A stretch of DNA of 5,598 nucleotides, taken from Desulfuromonadales bacterium. GTDB lineage: Bacteria; Desulfobacterota; Desulfuromonadia; Desulfuromonadales; UBA2294. A program made the translations under genes and the position numbers. Below the pieces are notes generated by a model. That model did no database searches and was not told the origin of the DNA. It saw only the letters and a program-made list of their open reading frames with translations. Positions 1-4,701 of the stretch are shown piece after piece. The number at the start of each line of letters is the position of its first letter. Within the stretch, counting starts at the first letter, position 1. Location: assembly GCA_030591795.1 (NCBI GenBank), contig JAUVAJ010000135.1, forward strand, positions 1 through 5,598. The letters run 5' to 3'.

Positions 1-460
1 GCAGATACGGGCGGGGAGTGTCCGGAGTTGGCCAGGGGATGGTCGCCCGTTCCCGATCGAGGGAACGCAGCACACCATTAACCAGACCGGAGACCCGATC
101 GAGTCCGACCTGCCGCGCCAGATCAACTGTCGCATGCACGGCGGCATGCGCCGGCACCCGATCGAGTTCGAGCAATTGATATGCGCCGATCCGCAGCAGA
201 CGCAACGCCCCCGGTTCGAGACGCGTCAGTTTCTGCTTACAGAGCGGCGCGAGAGCAAAATCAAGCCGACCACGCAGACGCAGCACGCCATAGACCAGCT
301 CGGTCAACAACCCGCGCTCACGTGGGTCAAAGCCGGGCCGCCGGGTTAACCAGCTGTCGAGCAACAGGTCAGCGTAGCCCCCCTCTTCGACCCGTTGCAG
401 GATCTCATACGCCCCGGAGCGAGCATCATCTTTATATGTTGTGGTCTGTTTTTGCGTCAT
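1..460 (-). CDS. rsmB: 16S rRNA (cytosine-967-C5)-methyltransferase RsmB, N-terminal part (partial)
   Basis: RsmB methylates C967 of 16S rRNA with S-adenosylmethionine in the cytoplasm. Only the N-terminal 153 codons are in the window; the reading frame is still open at the left edge, so the methyltransferase domain lies outside. The visible part is the all-helical NusB-like RNA-binding domain typical of this family: an early ARSGAYEILQRV helix, the DPRERGLLTELVYGVLR block (residues about 50-66), the LRLLRIGAYQLLELDRVPAH block (about 91-110), and the AAVHATVDLAR and VNGVLR helices. The start is the ATG at 458-460, just before the conserved helix; a GTG three codons upstream is an alternative and neither has a strong ribosome binding site. 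The gene is visibly richer in G+C than the rest of the window, with many CGG and CTG codons. It is transcribed divergently from the RNA and cysteine-protein region. Family assignment is confident; the NusB domain alone could in principle belong to NusB, but the length and sequence around 110-153 fit RsmB. Confidence 0.9.
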   Translation of the reverse strand, partial: MTQKQTTTYKDDARSGAYEILQRVEEGGYADLLLDSWLTRRPGFDPRERGLLTELVYGVLRLRGRLDFALAPLCKQKLTRLEPGALRLLRIGAYQLLELDRVPAHAAVHATVDLARQVGLDRVSGLVNGVLRSLDRERATIPWPTPDTPRPYL

Positions 461-544
461 GATGCTCACAGTTGTACACCAGTCGTTGTGGTTAGCAAAT
501 CGAAATATTCATAAAAACTCAAATTGAAAAGCCGCCTTAAAACA

Positions 545-600
545 GAAAAATAAATAGTTAGTATTTTTCCCTTGACATACCTGACTAATTTAGTTATCTT
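545..600 (+). promoter_or_regulatory. Strong sigma-70-like promoter with AT-rich upstream element
   Basis: A perfect -35 hexamer TTGACA (572-577) is followed after 17 bases by TATCTT (595-600) as -10. Just upstream, 545-569 is almost pure A/T in A-runs and T-runs, like an UP element. Predicted transcription start is about 607. No coding sequence with a usable ribosome binding site follows before the terminator at 658-694, so the promoter seems to drive a short untranslated RNA, or the leader of the gene at 778 if termination is conditional. An IscR-like operator fills the spacer. Confidence 0.6.
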
Positions 601-601
601 T
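577..601 (+). promoter_or_regulatory. IscR-like (Rrf2 family) type 1 operator overlapping the promoter
   Basis: Position by position the 25 bases agree at 22 places with the E. coli IscR type 1 consensus as I recall it (ATA-SYY-GACT-RWWWY-AGT-C-RR-STAT). The left half ATACCTGACT is a full match; the three mismatches are all in the right half, at 595, 597 and 600. The core is the inverted repeat ACTAA-T-TTAGT (584-594). The box covers the spacer and the -10 of the promoter, the arrangement by which [2Fe-2S]-IscR represses the isc operon. I infer repression when Fe-S clusters are sufficient and expression under iron limitation or oxidative stress. Another Rrf2 regulator could be the true ligand. 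Confidence 0.5.
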
Positions 602-606
602 TACCC

Positions 607-694
607 ACAGAGCATGCTTCTTCATGTTCTTCTCCTAAGCAGTATTCAAAACATGTTGCCCCATAGTCTCCCTCCGGACTATGGGGCTTTTTTT
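607..694 (+). ncRNA. Candidate small regulatory RNA of about 88 nt under an IscR-like box
   Basis: The stretch lies between a well-formed promoter and a perfect rho-independent terminator. The 5' part is rich in C and U, with TTCTTCTCCT at 627-636, which is complementary to Shine-Dalgarno-like AGGAGAAGAA. That motif lies largely in the loop of a possible hairpin with stem CATGTT (623-628) and AACATG (650-655). An alternative stem pairs 611-616 with 652-657. Exposed anti-Shine-Dalgarno loops are a known feature of trans-acting bacterial sRNAs. I do not recognise the RNA family. The rival explanation is a leader/attenuator of the cysteine-protein gene that starts 83 bases after the T-run. Transcription start and existence of the RNA are inferred, not shown. 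Confidence 0.45.
658..694 (+). terminator. Rho-independent terminator, perfect 11-bp stem
   Basis: GCCCCATAGTC (658-668) pairs perfectly with GACTATGGGGC (677-687) around an 8-base loop and is followed by seven T residues (688-694). There is no A-run before the stem, so it is directional for the plus strand. It ends the candidate small RNA and should insulate the gene at 778 from the upstream promoter unless readthrough is regulated. Confidence 0.88.
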
Positions 695-710
695 GTGATA
701 TTATTTAGCA

Positions 711-744
711 AGTCAATTTTTTGGTGACAATGTCACTATTGACT
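711..744. promoter_or_regulatory. Nested palindrome, candidate operator upstream of the cysteine-rich protein gene
   Basis: The inner inverted repeat is GTGACA (724-729), one base, TGTCAC (731-736). Around it lies a second repeat, AGTCAAT (711-717) and ATTGACT (738-744), with uneven spacing (6 bases left, 1 base right). The one-base centre argues for a DNA-binding site rather than an RNA hairpin. The inner part has the look of a CRP/FNR-superfamily or other dimeric regulator site but matches no consensus I can name. The local promoter is unclear; -10-like TATCAA (749-754) has no good -35 at proper spacing. Confidence 0.38.
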
Positions 745-777
745 GAAATATCAAACCAAACGTGAAAGGGACTACAA

Positions 778-972
778 ATGGCGACTTATGAATGTTCGAA
801 ATGTGGCATGGGCGTTAACGCTACCTGCGCTAAATGCGACGCACCATTGGTTGACGACAGTCTGAAGCTGGATGATGGCGCGTCGGTGCAGATATCCAAG
901 TGTCCCAACGGCCACGGCAAGATCAAATCGCCGATGTGCTGCGGTGAGGATATGACCTGCACGATTGCATAA
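778..972 (+). CDS. Small cysteine-rich desulforedoxin-like metalloprotein, 64 aa
   Basis: The product has eight cysteines (6, 9, 17, 20, 42, 54, 55, 61) and one histidine (46) and no signal peptide or membrane segment, so it is a cytoplasmic metal-binding protein. The N-terminal YECSKCGMGV and the C-terminal MCCGEDM match the two halves of desulforedoxin and of the N-terminal domain of desulfoferrodoxin, where CxxC plus CC bind one iron. Desulforedoxin itself is only about 36 residues; here an extra CxxC (17/20) and a CPNGH stretch (42-46) are inserted, enough ligands for a second metal, possibly zinc. The start ATG has AAAGGG (765-770) seven bases upstream. A terminator follows 26 bases after the stop, so the gene is monocistronic. 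Electron transfer or oxidative-stress defence is a guess from the desulforedoxin likeness; a plain zinc-ribbon protein is the alternative. I cannot name a family. Confidence 0.85.
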   Translation: MATYECSKCGMGVNATCAKCDAPLVDDSLKLDDGASVQISKCPNGHGKIKSPMCCGEDMTCTIA

Positions 973-998
973 CGGAACCATTTTACATATTGTCTTTT

Positions 999-1040
999 AA
1001 GCCCGACATCATGCGTCACAACAGATGATGTCGGGCTTTT
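999..1040 (+). terminator. Rho-independent terminator after the cysteine-rich protein gene
   Basis: AAGCCCGACATCAT (999-1012) pairs with ATGATGTCGGGCTT (1025-1038), 14 perfect base pairs with a 12-base loop, ending in TTTT (1037-1040). The T-run is short. The 3' arm also forms the left half of an exact 17-base palindrome (1034-1050), which gives an alternative pairing. Confidence 0.85.
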
Positions 1041-1050
1041 GACAAAAGCC
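1034..1050. repeat. 17-base perfect palindrome overlapping the terminator tail
   Basis: GGCTTTTG (1034-1041), A, CAAAAGCC (1043-1050) is an exact inverted repeat. It shares its left arm with the terminator stem and T-run. It could be an accidental by-product of the G/C-to-T transition in the terminator, a protein-binding site, or part of an alternative fold that opens the terminator. Confidence 0.4.
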
Positions 1051-1075
1051 TGTTTGCCCTACAACATCTCACAGC

Positions 1076-1145
1076 TAATTACCTGCAGACCTTAGTACCA
1101 CCATTACAGTGTTGCATCTGTGTAATCTGTCCTCCGCGGTAATTA
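1076..1145. repeat. Nested inverted repeats in the region upstream of the binding protein-kinase operon
   Basis: The outer arms TAATTACC (1076-1083) and GGTAATTA (1138-1145) are exact reverse complements. Inside them, ATTACA (1103-1108) and TGTAAT (1121-1126) form a second pair, and CAGA (1086-1089) can pair with TCTG (1126-1129). A direct repeat ATCTGT (1116-1121 and 1125-1130) lies on the right side with a 9-base period. All of this is upstream of the likely promoter at 1157. A folded RNA or a multi-site operator would both fit; no known riboswitch motif is recognised and the repeat period does not fit a Pho box. Confidence 0.38.
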
Positions 1146-1156
1146 TCCACCCTTAA

Positions 1157-1186
1157 TTGACAAGCACAAAAAAATACATTAATAAT
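1157..1186 (+). promoter_or_regulatory. Likely sigma-70 promoter of the binding protein-kinase operon
   Basis: A perfect TTGACA (1157-1162) is followed after 18 bases by AATAAT (1181-1186), five of six matches to the -10 consensus; TAATAA at 1180-1185 with 17-base spacing is the other choice. The spacer has a run of seven A residues. The transcript would start near 1193 and give a leader of about 43 bases before the ATG at 1236. Confidence 0.55.
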
Positions 1187-1235
1187 CATCCTTTCACTTT
1201 TAATGAGTCCATTAAAAGGAAGGGGAAATAGACTC

Positions 1236-2066
1236 ATGAACACTCACCTGTGCAAAATTGCCTTGGCCTGTATCATACTTGCCTTCTGGGCTCCTGTATC
1301 TTTTTCGTTGGACCGACTTGTTATTCCGGGCACCGGCGACAGTCAAGAGCTGTTACGCGCAGTCGCCGCTCAATTCACCCAGGAACATCCGGATATCTCC
1401 TTTGACATTCCCGATAGCGTCGGCAGTATCGGCGGCATCAAACGCGTCCTCAATGGCCACGCACCATTGGCACGAATCGCTCGCCCCCTCAACTCCAGCG
1501 AGGTAAACAGCGGCCTGAACTCCCTGACCTTTGCCTACACTCCGGTGGTCTTTGTTGCAAACCTCCCGGAAATATGTGTCGACAACCTGTCGACTGCTGA
1601 TATCGTCGCCATCTATTCCGGCAAAATAACCTCTTGGCAGGCACTCGGCAATTGCCCGGACCACAAAATTTATGTCGCCAATCGCGAGGAAGGCGATTCT
1701 TCCCGCCTCCTGATCGAAGCCAGTTTTCCTGCTTTCACCAACATTACAAAATTTGCCGGTGAGGTCGTTTACAGTACCCCGGAGACACTACATATCATCG
1801 AAGACTACCAATACACCGTCGGCTACCAGCCGCAGGCGATGTTGAAGAACTCGGCGCTTACTCAATTCTCTATCAACAACCTGCAGCCGACCGCTGAGAA
1901 CCTGGTCAACAATAAATACCCATTGGCGGTCCCACTCGGTTTTACCTGGAAGGGTGACCTGCCAGACGTCTACCGACAATTCGTGGAATTCATGTTCAGT
2001 AGTCGCGGGCAAGAGATTATTCGCGCTCACGATGCCATCCCGGTTCCCAAGCCAGCGGAAATTTAA
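1236..2066 (+). CDS. Exported PstS-like periplasmic substrate-binding protein, probable sensory partner of the adjacent kinase
   Basis: This 276-residue protein belongs to the PstS-like periplasmic binding protein superfamily. Residues 1-24 are a signal peptide (lysine at 7, hydrophobic stretch about 8-19, likely cleavage after SFS at 24), so the mature protein is periplasmic. Family landmarks in order: PGTGDSQELL (31-40), SVGSIGGIKRVL (61-72), IARPL (81-85), IVAIYSGKITSWQALG (123-138), REEGDSSR (150-157) and the C-terminal FMFSSRGQEII helix (252-262). C114 and C140 could form a disulfide. Relative to E. coli PstS the ligand-site motifs are altered: SDAPL reads IARPL, and DGSGT reads EGDSS. 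The start at 1236 is chosen over the ATG at 1203 because it gives a clean signal peptide and has GGAAGGGG (1218-1225) upstream. The stop overlaps the kinase start by one base. No permease or ATPase gene is adjacent, so a receptor role is inferred rather than transport; phosphate as ligand is unproven. Confidence 0.9.
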   Translation: MNTHLCKIALACIILAFWAPVSFSLDRLVIPGTGDSQELLRAVAAQFTQEHPDISFDIPDSVGSIGGIKRVLNGHAPLARIARPLNSSEVNSGLNSLTFAYTPVVFVANLPEICVDNLSTADIVAIYSGKITSWQALGNCPDHKIYVANREEGDSSRLLIEASFPAFTNITKFAGEVVYSTPETLHIIEDYQYTVGYQPQAMLKNSALTQFSINNLQPTAENLVNNKYPLAVPLGFTWKGDLPDVYRQFVEFMFSSRGQEIIRAHDAIPVPKPAEI

Positions 2067-4603
2067 TGATGGCTTCGCTACGCACCAAAATTCTCGGCAC
2101 CCAAGCCCTCACCATCACTGTAACAGTGCTTCTCCTCGGGTCAATCTCCTATTTTCTGATGACCCATGCCTTGCTGTCCCTGCAACAACACAACCTTGAA
2201 CGCCTGGCGGAAACTTCAGCCCGCGATATAGGCCGCAACCTGAATGACCTGCAAAATAAATTCAGCAACATCGTGATCAGTCGAGATCTGCACCGCGGTA
2301 GCGATCTGCCTCTGGCCAAATATCTGGGCAAACATCTGGACCGCTTTCCGGAGTTGACGCTACTCAACCAGCAGGGCCATGAAGAGCTACGCCTGCTACG
2401 GCAACTTATTGTCAGCCCCAATGACCTGCGCGACTGGAGCGACTCAGACCTGTTTCAGCAGGCCATGTCAAACCCAAATGACATCATTATTTCGCCGGTT
2501 AGTAACCATCCGGAGCTTGGTACACCGACGGTTTCCTTTGCCATAGCGCAGGTTCAGTATTTCGGTGATCAATTTATGGGATTGCTGATCGGCTCGATTC
2601 CCCTGGAACATATCCTGGCACAAATTGAGAAACCCACCGACGATGTCGATGGGTTTCTGGTGGTTATGGACTCGCAGCAGCGTATCCTCTATGCGCCGGA
2701 TGACAACCCCGTACTCACACCGCTAACAGCAGTGACTTCAACGTCTGAAAGTCACCTCCGGGATTCGATCCATTCAGCGCCATCCGGTTTCCTGCGAGAA
2801 ACAATTTTTGATCAGGACACTTATCTCGCCTTCCAGACCGACCCGATCAGCGGCTGGACTATCATGGCGGTTCTGCCGACTGAAGTCTTCATGACGGAGC
2901 CAAACCGTTTACGTAACGTCACGCTGCTCATCTGCCTGGCGCTCCTGTCAGGCGGACTACTGGTCGCACTGCGTATAACCAACCGCTTGACCCTTGATAT
3001 TGACCACCTAACCGACTTTACCCATCAGATAGCTGCAGGCAATCTGGACAGCCGGGTCAGCGTCACCTCCCAGGACGAGATCGGCATCCTCGGAGCCGCT
3101 TTCAATGCAATGACCGACCAACTGGCCCGCTCCAAAGAAGCCCGGGATCATCTCGACACGATCCTGCAATCGATCATCGATCCGCTACTGGTGACAGACA
3201 ACAACGGGCGAATTCAACGGTTTAATAATGCCGCCATAAAAATGCTCCAGTATGACCGTGAAAATATTCTCGGCACACACATTGACTCGATCTTCACCGA
3301 AGAGTTTCAACCGGCTGCAGACAACTCACTTTTACAACTGGTACAAAAAACCCCACTGCAAAATCACGAAACCTATGTCCGCTCTGGCGTCGATAAAAAG
3401 ATTCCGGTTCTGTTGAGTTGCTCTTTTGTCAAAATGGCAACAGAATCAGAGTCAGGACTTGTCGTCATCCTCAAAGATATCTCCAAACAAAAAAGTACTG
3501 AAGAAGCGCTTAATTCAGCGCTTACCGTTGCTGAAAACACCCGGGACCAGGTTGACGCCATTCTGCGCTCGGTTGCCGACGGCCTGATCGTGACCGACAC
3601 CAAACAGGATATCGTCCTCATGAATCGGGTCACCGAAAAGTTTTTTGGCGTCACCTCTGAGGACCTGCTGGACCAGCCCCTGAAAAACCTGATTCCCCAC
3701 CAGGCTGTTCTCGACCAGATGAAAAACAAGCTTGAACAACCATCGTCCGAAACGGCTATAGAATTCGCAATCAGTCGACCATCGGATAATACTCCGTTTA
3801 TTATTCTAGCACGCAGCGCTCCGGTTCAAAGTAAGGACGGAAAAATTTCAGGACTGATAACCTCCCTGAGAAACGTCACCGAGGAGCGCAAGATGGAGAG
3901 AATAAAAACCGAATTCATCTCCACTGCGGCGCATGAGTTGAATACGCCCATAGCGACCATCATGGGCTTCACCGATCTTCTCCTCAACACTGACACGCAC
4001 GGTGGTTTCAGCACGGAGCAACGCGAAGAGTTCCTGAAAGAAATATTTGAAAAAACCGATGTCTTGTCCCGAATTGTCAGTGACCTGCTAGACCTCAGTC
4101 GTATGGAGACCGGACAAGCCATGCCGCTACAAAAATCCCTGACAAATATTAACAATACGGTGCTCAAGGTCACGCATTGCTTCCAGATAAGCGACACCGG
4201 ACAGCAAATTGAACTCGACCTGGATGAGATGGCGACAACAGAAATCCTCGTCGATCAACAACGGATCATCCAGGTACTTGAGAATCTGATCAACAATGCA
4301 ATTAAATACTCGCCAGCCGGCAGTCGTATTGAAATTTCTACCAGACTAAACGATAAGCAGATGTTGATCAGCATCACCGACCAGGGTACCGGCATGACCA
4401 GTGAACAGGTCGCCAAGGTTTTCGATAAATTTTATCGTGTCGACTCCTCCAACACCTCGGTCAGCGGTCTGGGTATGGGTATGAGTATAGTTCAGAGCAT
4501 TGTCCAGTCCCACGACGGAACCATCGATATTTCAAGTACTCCAGGAGCGGGCACAACCGTAACTTTTGGCCTGCCGTTAAACGACCCGGTCACCTTGCAA
4601 TAA
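2066..4603 (+). CDS. Membrane-bound multi-sensor histidine kinase (CACHE-HAMP-PAS-PAS-HisKA-HATPase)
   Basis: This is an 845-residue inner-membrane sensor kinase. Domains in order: transmembrane helix 1 (about 11-33); periplasmic sensor of about 250 residues resembling a double CACHE domain, ending in a GWTIMAVLP strand (263-271); transmembrane helix 2 (about 284-302); HAMP (about 303-355, with DEIG at 337-340); PAS 1 (about 362-473); a short helical linker; PAS 2 (about 495-606); HisKA with the phospho-acceptor H623 in AAHELNTP; and HATPase with N744 in ENLINNAIKYSP, G1 box DQGTGM (772-777), FDKFY (786-790) and G2 glycines 801, 803 and 805. All catalytic motifs are intact. There is no receiver or output domain, and no response regulator gene follows, so the partner regulator must be elsewhere. 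The ATG at 2066 shares its A with the TAA of the binding protein (TAATG), which implies translational coupling; the ATG at 2069 is equally possible. The periplasmic domain may read out the binding protein, the PAS domains an internal cue. Confidence 0.95.
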   Translation: MMASLRTKILGTQALTITVTVLLLGSISYFLMTHALLSLQQHNLERLAETSARDIGRNLNDLQNKFSNIVISRDLHRGSDLPLAKYLGKHLDRFPELTLLNQQGHEELRLLRQLIVSPNDLRDWSDSDLFQQAMSNPNDIIISPVSNHPELGTPTVSFAIAQVQYFGDQFMGLLIGSIPLEHILAQIEKPTDDVDGFLVVMDSQQRILYAPDDNPVLTPLTAVTSTSESHLRDSIHSAPSGFLRETIFDQDTYLAFQTDPISGWTIMAVLPTEVFMTEPNRLRNVTLLICLALLSGGLLVALRITNRLTLDIDHLTDFTHQIAAGNLDSRVSVTSQDEIGILGAAFNAMTDQLARSKEARDHLDTILQSIIDPLLVTDNNGRIQRFNNAAIKMLQYDRENILGTHIDSIFTEEFQPAADNSLLQLVQKTPLQNHETYVRSGVDKKIPVLLSCSFVKMATESESGLVVILKDISKQKSTEEALNSALTVAENTRDQVDAILRSVADGLIVTDTKQDIVLMNRVTEKFFGVTSEDLLDQPLKNLIPHQAVLDQMKNKLEQPSSETAIEFAISRPSDNTPFIILARSAPVQSKDGKISGLITSLRNVTEERKMERIKTEFISTAAHELNTPIATIMGFTDLLLNTDTHGGFSTEQREEFLKEIFEKTDVLSRIVSDLLDLSRMETGQAMPLQKSLTNINNTVLKVTHCFQISDTGQQIELDLDEMATTEILVDQQRIIQVLENLINNAIKYSPAGSRIEISTRLNDKQMLISITDQGTGMTSEQVAKVFDKFYRVDSSNTSVSGLGMGMSIVQSIVQSHDGTIDISSTPGAGTTVTFGLPLNDPVTLQ

Positions 4604-4701
4604 TTCCAACAGGGGATTGATCCGGCCTGATCGGAATATATATTACCAAACAAGAAGGTCTGTCATCTGAACCGGGTTTACTTCACAATAAAATGATAAA
4701 A

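Noticed and set aside
134..462. Plus-strand reading frames in the first 460 bases
   Set aside because: They are antisense to rsmB, which has clear conserved family blocks, and their translations are low-complexity Arg/Pro/Ala-rich without any recognisable domain.
461..545. Minus-strand promoter for rsmB
   Set aside because: TTGAGT- and TATGAA-like pieces exist in this AT-rich stretch, but no pair has both good hexamers and proper spacing, so no site is claimed.
614..730. Leucine-rich short reading frame starting MLLHVLLLSS inside the candidate small RNA, suggestive of a leu-type leader peptide
   Set aside because: There is no ribosome binding site, the predicted transcript leaves only a few bases before the ATG, and the frame runs straight through the terminator. 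The Leu codons come from the CU-rich tract, and no leucine gene follows.
1116..1132. ATCTGT direct repeat as a Pho box controlling the PstS-like gene
   Set aside because: Pho boxes repeat a CTGTCAT-like 7-mer every 11 bases; here the period is 9 and the match to the 7-mer is poor.
1203..1235. Upstream ATG as start of the binding protein (adds 11 residues)
   Set aside because: The added residues spoil the signal peptide, the purine-rich ribosome binding sequence lies inside them, and the ATG at 1236 is placed properly behind it.
4604..4701. Terminator between the kinase gene and pfkA
   Set aside because: Only weak hairpins are seen (TCCG/CGGA near 4620-4637 and TGAT/ATCA near 4694-4704), none with a G/C-rich stem and T-run on either strand.
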